A stretch of 64,000 nucleotides of DNA from Kitasatospora paranensis (GTDB lineage Bacteria; Actinomycetota; Actinomycetes; Streptomycetales; Streptomycetaceae), in the NCBI RefSeq assembly GCF_039544005.1, contig NZ_BAABKV010000001.1, positions 5,456,001 to 5,520,000 on the forward strand, read 5' to 3'. The notes under the pieces are model-generated. The model ran no database searches and was not told where the DNA came from. It saw only the letters and a program-made list of their open reading frames with translations. The position numbers and the translations under genes were made by a program. How positions within the stretch are numbered: the stretch's first letter is position 1; every line of letters begins with the position of its first letter. Shown here piece after piece: positions 11,211 through 20,339 of the stretch.

Positions 11211-12997
11211 CGGACGCTGCTCCCTTCGGGGACGGGGGCGGCCTCGCCCGTCATCAGTTCGCGGTAGACGGCGGAGCCCTGGAGCAGCTCCTGGTGGGTG
11301 CCGACGGCGGTGATCCGGCCGTCGTCCAGGACGGCGACCCGGTCGGCCAGCAGGACGGTGCTCGGCCGGTGGGCCACCACCAGCGCGGTGGTGCCCGCCA
11401 GGACGCGCCGCAGCGCCTGCTCGACCAGCGCCTCGGTGTGCACGTCGAGCGCCGAGAGCGGGTCGTCGAGGACCAGGAACGGCGGATCGCCGACCACGGC
11501 CCGGGCCAGCGCGAGCCGCTGGCGCTGGCCGCCGGACAGGCTCAGGCCCTGCTCGCCGACCTGGGTGTCGGCGCCGGCGGGCAGCCGCTCCACGAAGTCG
11601 GCCTGGGCGGTGGCGAGGGCGGCGGCGAGCTGCCCGTCGTCGGCACCGGGCGCGCCCATCAGCACGTTCTCCCGGACGGACGCGGAGAACAGGGTGGGTT
11701 CCTCGAAGGCGACCGCGACCAGTTCGCGCAGCCGCGGCCGGGGCAGGTCGCGGACGTCGGTGCCGTCCAGGGTGAGTGTCCCGGCGGTGGCGTCGTACAG
11801 GCGCGGGAGCAGGGCGGTGAGCGTGGTCTTGCCGCTGCCGGTGGCACCGACCAGGGCCATCGTCTCGCCGCGCCGGATGTGCAGGTCGACGCCGCGCAGC
11901 AGGTCGGGCTCGTCCGCGGGCGCGTCGGGGTAGCGGAAGCGGACGCCGGTCAGCCGGATGCCCTCGTCCGCGACGGCGGCCCGCCCGGCCGGGGCTTCCT
12001 CGGACTCGGGCTCGTCCATCACCTCGAAGTAGCGGTCGGTCGCGGTGGCCGCCTCGTTGGCGTAGGCGATCAGCCAGCCGAGCGACTCGACCGGCCAGCG
12101 CAGCGCCAGCGCGGTGGAGAGGAAGGCGACCAGGGTGCCGGCCGACATCTGGTCGTGGGCGACGTAGACGGCGCCGAGCGCGAGCGCGCCGCCGAGGGCG
12201 AGCTCGGGCAGGCCGACGATGACGGCCCACAGGTCGGAGAGCATCCCGGCCTTGCGCAGTTCGGTGGCCCGCAGGTCGCGGGCCTGCCCGGTGAAGCGCT
12301 CGGTCATGGTGCGGTGCCGGCCGAAGGCCTTGAGGATCCGGATGCCCAGGACGGACTCCTCGATCACGGTGGCCAGGTCGCCGTTCTGGTCCTGGGCGGC
12401 GCGGGCGGCGGAGGAGTAGCGCCGCTCGAAGTGGTGCGTCAGCCAGGTCAGCGGGACGAACGGGACGAGGGTCACCAGGGCGAGCCGCCAGTCCAGGGCC
12501 AGCATCAGGCCGGTGCCGACCAGGAAGACCGTCGAGTTGACGATCAGGAAGACCAGCGGGAAGGCCAGGAACAGCCGCATGGTGAACATGTCCGAGGTGG
12601 CCCGCGAGAGCAGCTGGCCGGACGGCCAGCGGTCGTGGAAGGAGACCGGCAGCCGCTGCAGCTTGGCGTAGAGGTCGCCGCGCATGGCCGTCTCCACCCG
12701 GGCCAGCGGCCGGGCCACGACCACCCGGCGGATGCCGAAGAGGCCGGCCTCGGCGAGCCCGAGCAGCAGGAGCACCCCGGCCGGCCACCAGAGCGCCCCG
12801 AGGTCGTGGTGGGCGATCGGGCCGTCGACGATCCGGCGGAGCACGATCGGGACGGCCAGCACGGTGCCGGAGGCGAGCAGGGCGGCCGTGGTGGCCGCGA
12901 CGAGCCGCCAGCGGGCGATCCGGGCGTACGGCCACAGCCGCAGCAGCGAGCGCACGGTGGACCGGCGCCGGTCGGCGGGGAACTGGTTCGTGGACAT
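11207..12997 (-). CDS. ABC exporter half-transporter, first subunit (degenerate Walker B)
   Basis: Partner of the downstream ABC gene; 596 residues with six membrane segments, then an NBD. Walker A is GATGSGKTTL and the signature is a canonical LSLSGGQRQRLAL. The residue after the Walker B Asp is Asp (FLVLDDPLSALD) where an active site would have Glu, and the Q-loop position reads AFEEPTLF, with Glu for Gln. This is the known pattern of heterodimeric exporters such as TM287/288, with one consensus and one degenerate ATP site. A TACCCT hexamer at 13006-13011 lies eight bases upstream of ATG 12997, suggesting a near-leaderless transcript. Confidence 0.9.
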   Translation of the reverse strand: MSTNQFPADRRRSTVRSLLRLWPYARIARWRLVAATTAALLASGTVLAVPIVLRRIVDGPIAHHDLGALWWPAGVLLLLGLAEAGLFGIRRVVVARPLARVETAMRGDLYAKLQRLPVSFHDRWPSGQLLSRATSDMFTMRLFLAFPLVFLIVNSTVFLVGTGLMLALDWRLALVTLVPFVPLTWLTHHFERRYSSAARAAQDQNGDLATVIEESVLGIRILKAFGRHRTMTERFTGQARDLRATELRKAGMLSDLWAVIVGLPELALGGALALGAVYVAHDQMSAGTLVAFLSTALALRWPVESLGWLIAYANEAATATDRYFEVMDEPESEEAPAGRAAVADEGIRLTGVRFRYPDAPADEPDLLRGVDLHIRRGETMALVGATGSGKTTLTALLPRLYDATAGTLTLDGTDVRDLPRPRLRELVAVAFEEPTLFSASVRENVLMGAPGADDGQLAAALATAQADFVERLPAGADTQVGEQGLSLSGGQRQRLALARAVVGDPPFLVLDDPLSALDVHTEALVEQALRRVLAGTTALVVAHRPSTVLLADRVAVLDDGRITAVGTHQELLQGSAVYRELMTGEAAPVPEGSSVR

Positions 12998-13123
12998 CAG
13001 GCCCGAGGGTAAGCGGTGCCCCTGACATTTCTCACCTGGTTTTTCGGACCTTACGGCAAGAACCGGTCACCCCCTCGGACCGGGCGGCGGTGCGCCCGGT
13101 GCACCTGGTGCGGGAGGGGCGGC

Positions 13124-15361
13124 TCAGCCCCGGTCGGGCGCCCGGAGCAGCCGCAGCGAGCGCCCGCCCAGCACCACCGTGCCCACGACCGGCACGGCGT
13201 CCCGCGGCGTGCCGGCCTCCGCGGTGTCCACCACCGACTCGTAGGCGCACGGCCAGGGTTCACCCGGCAGGGTGAACGTCACCGGTTCGGCGCCCGCGTT
13301 GAGCAGCAGCAGGAAGCTGTCGTCGCGCAGCGGGCAGCCGTGCTGGTCGCGCTCGGACATCGCGCTGCCGGACAGCAGCATCCCCAGGGCGGCCGTCGGC
13401 GCGAACCAGTCGGCCTCGGTCATCAGCCGGCCGGCCGGCGTGAACCAGGCGAGGTCCCGCTGCCCGCCGGGCACCGTCTCCCGCCCGGAGAAGAACGCGC
13501 GCTGCCGCAGCACCGGGTGGGCCCGGCGCAGCCGCACCAGCCGGCCGACCAGCTCGCTGAGCGAGCGCCAGGCCGGGTCCTCCAGCAGCGACCAGTCGAG
13601 CCAGCTGATCTCGTTGTCCTGGCAGTACGCGTTGTTGTTGCCCTGCTGGGTGCGGCCGAGCTCGTCCCCGGCGGTGAGCATCGGCACCCCGGTGGAGAGC
13701 AGCAGGGTGGTGAGCAGGTTGCGCAGCTGGCGGATCCGCAGCTCGCGCAGGGCGGGGTCGCCGTCGTCGCCCTCCGCACCGTGGTTCCAGGACCGGTTGT
13801 CGTCGGTGCCGTCCCGGTTCTGCTCGCCGTTGGCCTCGTTGTGCTTGCGGTTGTAGGAGACCAGGTCGCGCAGGGTGAAGCCGTCGTGCGCGGTGACGAA
13901 GTTGACCGAGGCGTGCGGGCGGCGTCCGCCGCGCTGGTAGAGGTCCGAGGAGCCGGAGAGCCGGTAGCCGAGCTCGCGGACGTCCGGACGGGCGCCGCGC
14001 CAGAAGTCCCGGACGGTGTCGCGGTACTTGTCGTTCCACTCGGCCCACAGCGGCGGGAAGCCGCCGACCTGGTAGCCGCCGGGGCCGACGTCCCACGGTT
14101 CGGCGATCAGCTTGACCCGGCTCAGCAGCGGGTCCTGGGAGACCGCGGCGAGGAACGGGTGGTGCATCTCCACGCCGTCGCCGCCGCGGGCCAGCGCCGC
14201 GGCCAGGTCGAAGCGGAAGCCGTCCACGCCCATCTCGGTCACCCAGTACCGCAGCGAGTCGGTGATCAGCCGCACCACGTGCGGCTGCCGGGTGTCGAGG
14301 GTGTTGCCGCAGCCGGTGTAGTCGGCGTAGCCGCGCCGGTTGCGCTCCAGCCGGTAGTAGCCGCCGTTGTCGATGCCGCGCAGCGACAGCGCCGGGCCCA
14401 TCACCCCGGACTCCGCGGAGTGGTTGTAGACGACGTCGAGGATGACCTCGATGCCCGCCGCGTGCAGCGCCCGGACCATCCGCTTGAACTCGCCGACCTG
14501 CTGGCCGCGGCTGCCGGCGGCGGAGTACCCGGCGTGCGGGGCGAAGAAGCCGAGCGTGTTGTAGCCCCAGTAGTTGATCAGGCCGCGGGCCTGGAGGTGG
14601 TCCTCGCTCACGTGGTGGTGGACGGGCAGCAGCTCGACCGCGGTCACGCCGAGCCGGCGCAGGTGGGCGATCGCGGCCGGGTGGGCGAGCCCGGCGTAGG
14701 TGCCGCGCAGCTCGGGCGGGACGTCCGGGTGCCGCATGGTGAAGCCCCGCACGTGCACCTCGTACAGCACCGTCTCGGCCCACGGCGTCTTGGGCCGCTG
14801 GTCGTCGTACCAGTCGTCGTCGTCGTGGACGACCACCCCGCGGGGCACGTACGGCGCCGAGTCGCGGCCGTCGCGCACGGTGTCGGCGACGTCCGGCTCC
14901 GGCCAGTTGCGGACGGCGCTGCACACCGCGTCGTGGCTGGTGTAGGCGCCGTCGATGGCCCGGGCGTAGGGGTCGACCAGCAGCTTGGCCGGGTTCCAGC
15001 GGGCGCCCGTCCACGGGTCCCAGCGGCCGTGCACCCGGTAGCCGTAGCGGGCGCCGGGCAGGACGCCGGGCAGGAACCCGTGCCAGGTCTGGAAGGTCTG
15101 CTCGGTCAGCCGGTGCCGGGTCTCGGTGCCGTCCTCGGCGAACAGGCAGAGGTCCACCGCCTCGGCGCCGGCCGCCCACAGGGCGAAGTTGGTGCCCGGC
15201 CCCTCGGGGCCGGTGCGGAACCGGGCGCCGAGCGGCTGCCAGCTGCCCGGCCAGGGTTCGGCGGGCGCCGGGTGGGCGGCTGCGGCCCCGCCCGGCCGCG
15301 CCGCGGCCGCCCGGCCGGACTCCTGGCGCGTGTCCCGTCCGAGCTCCTGCCACGCCGTCAT
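13124..15361 (-). CDS. glgX: Glycogen debranching enzyme (isoamylase type)
   Basis: GH13_11 debranching enzyme that hydrolyses alpha-1,6 branches left by GlgP; 745 residues. The N-terminal CBM48 region is marked by GTNFALWAAGAEAVDLCLF. The catalytic barrel shows VILDVVYNHSAE, GFRFDLAAALAR (nucleophile Asp), LIAEPWDVGPGGYQ (acid/base Glu) and NFVTAHDGFTLRDL (stabilising Asp). ATG 15361 follows GGGAGGG, about nine bases upstream. Upstream in-frame codons lack a ribosome site and family similarity. It belongs functionally with treS, glgE and glgP although other genes separate them. Confidence 0.93.
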   Translation of the reverse strand: MTAWQELGRDTRQESGRAAAARPGGAAAAHPAPAEPWPGSWQPLGARFRTGPEGPGTNFALWAAGAEAVDLCLFAEDGTETRHRLTEQTFQTWHGFLPGVLPGARYGYRVHGRWDPWTGARWNPAKLLVDPYARAIDGAYTSHDAVCSAVRNWPEPDVADTVRDGRDSAPYVPRGVVVHDDDDWYDDQRPKTPWAETVLYEVHVRGFTMRHPDVPPELRGTYAGLAHPAAIAHLRRLGVTAVELLPVHHHVSEDHLQARGLINYWGYNTLGFFAPHAGYSAAGSRGQQVGEFKRMVRALHAAGIEVILDVVYNHSAESGVMGPALSLRGIDNGGYYRLERNRRGYADYTGCGNTLDTRQPHVVRLITDSLRYWVTEMGVDGFRFDLAAALARGGDGVEMHHPFLAAVSQDPLLSRVKLIAEPWDVGPGGYQVGGFPPLWAEWNDKYRDTVRDFWRGARPDVRELGYRLSGSSDLYQRGGRRPHASVNFVTAHDGFTLRDLVSYNRKHNEANGEQNRDGTDDNRSWNHGAEGDDGDPALRELRIRQLRNLLTTLLLSTGVPMLTAGDELGRTQQGNNNAYCQDNEISWLDWSLLEDPAWRSLSELVGRLVRLRRAHPVLRQRAFFSGRETVPGGQRDLAWFTPAGRLMTEADWFAPTAALGMLLSGSAMSERDQHGCPLRDDSFLLLLNAGAEPVTFTLPGEPWPCAYESVVDTAEAGTPRDAVPVVGTVVLGGRSLRLLRAPDRG

Positions 15362-15561
15362 CGCCGCACCCTCCCAGCGCGGGGGTCCCGTACCCGCTCT
15401 CCTGTTGTTCCCTGATCCAGCTCGGGTGTCACGTGGCCGATCGTGTTGTGACGCTGGGTGAACGGGACGGCGACCGGCCGGTGACGTGTCCCGGCGGCCC
15501 CGCGGTCGTTGCACCGGGTGGCGGGGCCGCGCGGGCCCGCCGCGACGACACGGAGGTCGAG

Positions 15562-16765
15562 ATGCGTCCGGTGCTGCGGGCCCGGCGGGTACTGGCCGCC
15601 GCGCTCGGACTGTTCCTGCTGGCCGGCTGCTCGGGCGGCGCCGCGGCGCCGGACACCGGCCGCTCCCCGCGGCCGGCCCCGCCGGTCTCCCGGGCGCAGG
15701 TGAGCACGGTGCCGGCCGACGGCGCGCAGGAGGTCCACACCGGCGACGACGTCGCGGTGACGGTGGCCGACGGGCGGCTGCTCTCCGTCCGGCTGGCCGA
15801 CGACCGCGGGGTGGCCGTACCCGGCCGGATTGCCCCCGACGGCACCCGGTGGAGCCCGTCGGAGGAGCTGACCCCGGCCACCCCGTACACCCTGGACGCG
15901 GTCGCCGTGGACGCCGCGGGGCTGCGCGCCGACCAGCACAGCGCGTTCTTCACGGCGGGCCCGGCGCACACCGTGACCGCGTTCTTCACCCCGGACGACG
16001 ATGCGACGGTGGGCGTCGGCATGCCCGTCTCGCTGCGCTTCTCCCGGCCGGTCGCCGACCGGGCGGCGGCCGAGCGGGCGGTGGAGGTGACCGCGGACCC
16101 GCCGGTGCCGCTGGCCGCGCACTGGTTCGGCGACCGCCGTCTCGACGTGCGGCCCGAGCACCTGTGGACGCCGGGCACGCAGGTGCGGGTCGCGCTGCGG
16201 CTGGCGGGCGTCGAGGTCGCCCCCGGCGAGTACGGGACGCAGACCAGGGACATCGGTTTCACGGTGGGCCGTTCCCGGGTCTCCACGGTGGATCTCGCCA
16301 CGAGCACCATGACGGTGCGTGAGGACGGCGAGGAGGACCGGGTGCTGGACGTGTCCGCGGGCAGCCCGCAGCACCCCACGTACCGCGGGGTGATGGTGGT
16401 GTCGGAGAAGTTCGCCGAGACCCGGATGAACTCGAAGACGGTCGGGCTCGGCGACGAGTACGACATCAAGGACGTCCCGCACGCGATGCGGCTGACCGCC
16501 TCCGGCACCTTCGTGCACGGCAACTACTGGGCCGACGAGGAGGTGTTCGGCAACGCCAACACCAGCCACGGCTGCATCGGCCTGGCCGACCGGCAGGGCG
16601 GCGACCCGCAGTCCCCGGCCGGCTGGTTCTTCGAGGGCACCCTCGTGGGTGACGTGATCGTGGTCGAGGGCGCCGAGGGAGAGGGTGCCGCCCTCGAACG
16701 GGCTCAACGGCTGGAACATGTCGTGGGCCGAGTGGCGGCGCGGGTCGGCGCTGGGAGTGCACTGA
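15562..16765 (+). CDS. Lipoprotein L,D-transpeptidase, paralogue 1, 3' end out of frame
   Basis: Peptidoglycan 3-3 cross-linking enzyme. The N-terminus is a lipoprotein signal ending LLAGC. Then comes an Ig-like region (VSTVPADGAQEV; HWFGDRRLDVRPEHLW) and a YkuD domain with VPHAMRLTASGTFVHGNYW and the catalytic SHGCIGL. Start ATG 15562. The given frame stays open to 16941 and would overlap the next gene. The family C-terminus (PSNGLNGWNMSWAEW) sits in the +1 frame and ends at TGA 16763-16765. A one-base excess or a two-base loss near 16680-16690 explains this. I therefore place the end at 16765, giving about 400 residues. First of three tandem copies. Confidence 0.85.
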
Positions 16766-16937
16766 ACGTCCACCCCGCTCCTGCCGAAGATTCACTCAGA
16801 CGGGGCAGTTATCCTGGCGACCCGCGCAGCTCGGGCCCGGCCCGTGAAGCCTGTGTGGAAGAAATCCGCAGTCCGGTGAAACCGACCCGGGCCGCGGCGC
16901 GTGTATGCACCGTGGGTACCGGGAGGGGAGCAACCGA

Positions 16938-18208
16938 GTGAAGCCGGTTCAGGCGGCCGAGGCCGCGATAGTCAGGGGTGCGGCGAGCGGTCGCACCGGT
17001 CGTACGGCCCGCCGGGCGGCGGTCGCGGTGGCGATGGGCGGCGTGCTGCTGTTCACTGCGGCCTGCAACAGCGACGGGGGCTCGGGCGGCGGCGGCACCA
17101 ATGCCGGCGGTTCCGGCGGCGCCGGGGGCAGCACCACGCAGGCCGCGCCGAAGACCTCGGCGGCGGTGATCACGGTGACTCCCAAGGACGGCGCGACGGA
17201 TGTCGCCCCCAACGGCGGGCTGACCGTCTCGGTCGCGGGCGGCAAGCTCACGGCCGTGCAGGTGGCCGACAAGAACGGCACCGCCGTCGCGGGCGCGATC
17301 AGCGCGGACGGCCTCACCTGGAAGCCCACCGGCTCGCTCACCGTCGGCATGGCCTACACGGTCAACGCGCAGGCGAAGGACGACAAGGGCCTGCCGGCCG
17401 CGTCCACCTCGTCGTTCACCACGCTGACCCCGGCGAAGAAGGTCGCGACCAACGACAACATCGCCGACAACGGCACCTACGGTGTCGGCATGATCGTCTC
17501 GGTGGCGTTCAGCAAGCCGGTGAAGAACAAGGACGCCGTCGTCGCGGGCATCACCTTCGACGCCGGCGACGGCACCACGGTCAAGGGCCACTGGTTCGGC
17601 AGCCAGCGCCTGGACTTCCGTCCGGCCGACTACTGGAAGCCCGGCACCAAGGTGACGGTGCACTACCGGCTGAAGAACGTCGAGGTCTCGCCCGGCGTGT
17701 ACGGCGACGTGGACCGCGACGAGCCGTTCACCATCGGCCGCTACCAGGTCAGCACCGTCGACGCGGCCAGCCACGTGATGACCGTCAAGAGCGGCGACGG
17801 CTCCGCGAAGACCATCCCGATCACCGCGGGCAACGACCAGAACCCGTCCTGGAACGGCACCATGGTCATCTCCTCCAAGGAGCGGGTGACCCGGATGAAC
17901 TCCGCGACGGTCGCGAACGTCAAGGGCGACGAGTACGACGTCCCGGACGTGCCGCACGCGATGCGCCTGACCGCCTCCGGCACCTACGTGCACGGCAACT
18001 ACTGGGGCAACGCGTTCGGCAAGTCCAACGCCAGCCACGGCTGCGTCGGCCTGTCGGACGCCAAGGGCGGCAGCGAGAGCTCGTCGGCCGGCAAGTTCTT
18101 CAACAGCTCGCTGGTCGGCGACGTCGTCAAGATCGTCAACTCGCGGGGAAGACCGTCTCGCCCGACAACGGGCTGAGCGGCTGGACCCTGCCGTGGGCCA
18201 GCTGGTAG
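16938..18208 (+). CDS. Lipoprotein L,D-transpeptidase, paralogue 2, with a frame break near the stop
   Basis: Lipoprotein with signal and lipobox LFTAAC, a Gly/Ser/Thr-rich linker, an Ig-like domain (ITVTPKDGATDV) and a YkuD catalytic domain (VPHAMRLTASGTYVHGNYW; SHGCVGL). Start GTG 16938 follows GGGAGGGGAG. In the raw frame it ends early at 18176. Adding one G to G4 at 18145-18148 restores the shared ending PDNGLSGWTLPWASW and a TAG at 18206-18208, about 423 residues. About half or more of the residues match its neighbours by eye in the catalytic part. It acts outside the membrane on peptidoglycan. Confidence 0.88.
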
Positions 18209-18394
18209 GTCGGCGCCCGCACCCCGTGCCGAGCCCCGGCCCGGCCGCCGTCACCGGTGGCCGGGCCGTGGCGGCTCCGTGACCGGATCGTCGTCACGGG
18301 GCCCGCAACCCGGTCGGGGGCACGGAACGTGTCATGGAAGGAAGCCGCGGCGGGGGACGCCGTGGCCGGCGAGGTGGGTACGGAGGGGGCCGGA

Positions 18395-19606
18395 ATGGCG
18401 TCGTTGCGCAAGGGTGTGGCTGTGGGGGCGCTCGGGGGAGCGCTGGTGCTGATGGCGACCGCCTGCGGTTCGTCCGGCGGCGGTACGGGCGGTGGTTCCG
18501 GTGACGGCCGGGCGGCCACCACGGCGGCCGCGCCGAGGCCGACCGTCTCGGCGGCGCGGATCGCCATCGAGCCGGGCAACGGCGCCACCGACGTGAAGCC
18601 GTCCGGCGCCCTGAAGGTCAGTGTGGCGAGCGGCCGGCTGACCGCCGTGACCGTCACCGGCAAGGACGGCAAGGCCGTCCCGGGCACCGTCGCGGCCGAC
18701 GGGCTCAGCTGGTCGCCGACCGGCACCCTGGCGGTCTCCGGCGAGTACCGGGTCAGCGCGCGGGCCGCCGACGCCGCCGGTGTCGCGACGACCGCGGAGA
18801 GCACCTTCAGCACGCTCACCCCGCAGAAGGAGGCCGACCCGCACGACAACGTCGGCAACGGCCAGACGTACGGCGTCGGCATGATCGTCTCGCTCCGCTT
18901 CGACCGGCACGTCAAGGACAAGGCGGCGGTGGAGCAGGGCGTCACCTTCGAGACCTCCGACCACACCGTGATCAAGCCGCACTGGTTCGGCGACGAGCGG
19001 GTGGACTTCCGCCCGGCCGAGTTCTGGAAGCCCGGCGCCAAGGTGACGGTGCACTACCGGCTCAAGAGCGTCGAGATCGCGCCCGGCGTGTACGGCGGCG
19101 TGGACAGCGACGAGCCCTTCACCATCGGCCGCTCCCGGGTCAGCACCGCCGACGTCAGCACCCACCGGATGACGGTCGTCGAGAACGGCCGGACGGTGGA
19201 CTCGGTGCCGTTCACCGCCGGCAAGGCGGGCTTCGACAGCTGGAACGGCACCATGGTGATCGAGGAGATGGACCGCAAGACGCGGATGTCCTCCAACGGC
19301 GTCGCCGGCATCCGGGCGGGCCAGGAGTACGACCTCGACGACGTGCCGCACGCGATGCGGCTCACCGACTCGGGCACCTACGTGCACGGCAACTCCTGGG
19401 CCGGCAGCGCGATCGGCCACTCCAACGCCAGCCACGGCTGCATCGGCGTCCGGGACACCCGGTACGGCAGTGACGACACCGACGCCGGCCACTTCTACAA
19501 CAACTCGCTGATCGGCGACGTGGTGACGGTGGTCAACTCCCGCGGTGCCAAGGTCGGGCCGGACAACGGCCTGAGCGGGTGGAACCTCGACTGGAGTGCT
19601 TGGTGA
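18395..19606 (+). CDS. Lipoprotein L,D-transpeptidase, paralogue 3
   Basis: Intact third tandem copy, 403 residues. The lipoprotein signal ends LMATAC and is followed by a Gly-rich linker, an Ig-like segment (IAIEPGNGATDV), a second beta domain (HWFGDERVDFRPAEFWKPG) and the YkuD domain. The catalytic motif is HSNASHGCIGV, preceded by VPHAMRLTDSGTYVHGNSW. The end is the shared NGLSGWNLDWSAW. ATG 18395 has CGGAGGGGG six to fourteen bases upstream. A 186-base gap from paralogue 2 allows its own promoter. Known family role: 4,3 to 3,3 remodelling of crosslinks. Confidence 0.92.
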   Translation: MASLRKGVAVGALGGALVLMATACGSSGGGTGGGSGDGRAATTAAAPRPTVSAARIAIEPGNGATDVKPSGALKVSVASGRLTAVTVTGKDGKAVPGTVAADGLSWSPTGTLAVSGEYRVSARAADAAGVATTAESTFSTLTPQKEADPHDNVGNGQTYGVGMIVSLRFDRHVKDKAAVEQGVTFETSDHTVIKPHWFGDERVDFRPAEFWKPGAKVTVHYRLKSVEIAPGVYGGVDSDEPFTIGRSRVSTADVSTHRMTVVENGRTVDSVPFTAGKAGFDSWNGTMVIEEMDRKTRMSSNGVAGIRAGQEYDLDDVPHAMRLTDSGTYVHGNSWAGSAIGHSNASHGCIGVRDTRYGSDDTDAGHFYNNSLIGDVVTVVNSRGAKVGPDNGLSGWNLDWSAW

Positions 19607-19626
19607 ACAGTCCATATGCGATCGGT

Positions 19627-19655
19627 TTGACAGCGGCATATGCCAGCTGAATAGT
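19627..19655 (+). promoter_or_regulatory. Candidate promoter with a palindrome in its spacer
   Basis: TTGACA (19627-19632) and AATAGT (19650-19655) are 17 bases apart. The spacer contains the 10-bp perfect palindrome GGCATATGCC (19635-19644). It reads toward the ATPase gene at 19710 and would suit repression by steric block. The -10 match is partial. Confidence 0.45.
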
Positions 19656-19709
19656 GATCGTTTGCTCATTGTCCGTACGCACCCGCATGCGTTCCGCAAT
19701 GATGGGCGC

Positions 19710-20255
19710 ATGGCGGGATGGCGCGAGGCGGATCAGGCATCGAATCGGCCGGTGGGCGCGGTCGGTGACGATCCGTCGGCTGCCCTGGCCCTCGCCCTGA
19801 CCGAGCTGGAGCGCCTCACCGCCGGCGAGCTGGAGCAGGCCTTCTTCGGGCTGCTCCGCGACCCGGCCGCCGAGGACGAGGTCCGGCTGCCCTCGCGGCC
19901 GGAGTCGGCCCGGGTCGCCCGCCGCCTGGTCGTCTCCGTCCTGCGTGCCTGGGAACTCCATCATCAGCTGGAGGCCGGCGAGCTGCTCACCGGTGAACTC
20001 GTCGCGAACGCCGTACGGCACGCCGGCGGCCGCACCGTCGGGCTCAAGCTCGGCCGCCGGCAGGGCTGGGTGCGGATCGAGGTCCGGGACTCCTCGCGCG
20101 CGCTGCCGTGCCTGATCGTGGCCTCCGAACGCGGCGCCCAGAACGGGCACGGCCTCGTCCTGGTCGACGCCGTCGCGGACCGCTGGGGCGCGGACCTGAT
20201 GCCCCGCGGCAAGGCCGTCTGGTGCGAGCTGAAGGTCCGCGAGCGCGCCGCCTGA
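19710..20255 (+). CDS. Anti-sigma-factor-type ATPase (HATPase_c / SpoIIAB-RsbW-like)
   Basis: Single-domain GHKL ATPase, 181 residues from ATG 19710. The N-box region is LLTGELVANAVRHAGG. The lid and G-box are weak but recognisable in RDSSRALP and GHGLVLVDAVADRWG, and the domain ends with VWCELKV. The family is large in streptomycetes and usually acts as an anti-sigma kinase or an orphan regulator. The start is uncertain: the frame opens upstream at 19596, but 19710 keeps the conserved part and sits below the promoter candidate. No sigma factor or anti-anti-sigma gene lies nearby, so its partner is unknown. Convergent with sdaA. Confidence 0.8.
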   Translation: MAGWREADQASNRPVGAVGDDPSAALALALTELERLTAGELEQAFFGLLRDPAAEDEVRLPSRPESARVARRLVVSVLRAWELHHQLEAGELLTGELVANAVRHAGGRTVGLKLGRRQGWVRIEVRDSSRALPCLIVASERGAQNGHGLVLVDAVADRWGADLMPRGKAVWCELKVRERAA

Positions 20256-20256
20256 C

Positions 20257-20288
20257 GGCCGGGGCCCTCAGGCCGGCGGGCCCCGGCC
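20257..20288. terminator. Hairpin terminator between convergent genes
   Basis: An 11-bp perfect GC stem (20257-20267 with 20278-20288) around a 10-base loop, immediately after the ATPase stop codon and before the end of sdaA on the other strand. Confidence 0.65.
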
Positions 20289-20339
20289 GGCGGGGTGCCG
20301 GACGGGGCCCGCGGTGTCATCCGTTCGGGTGGAGGCCGG

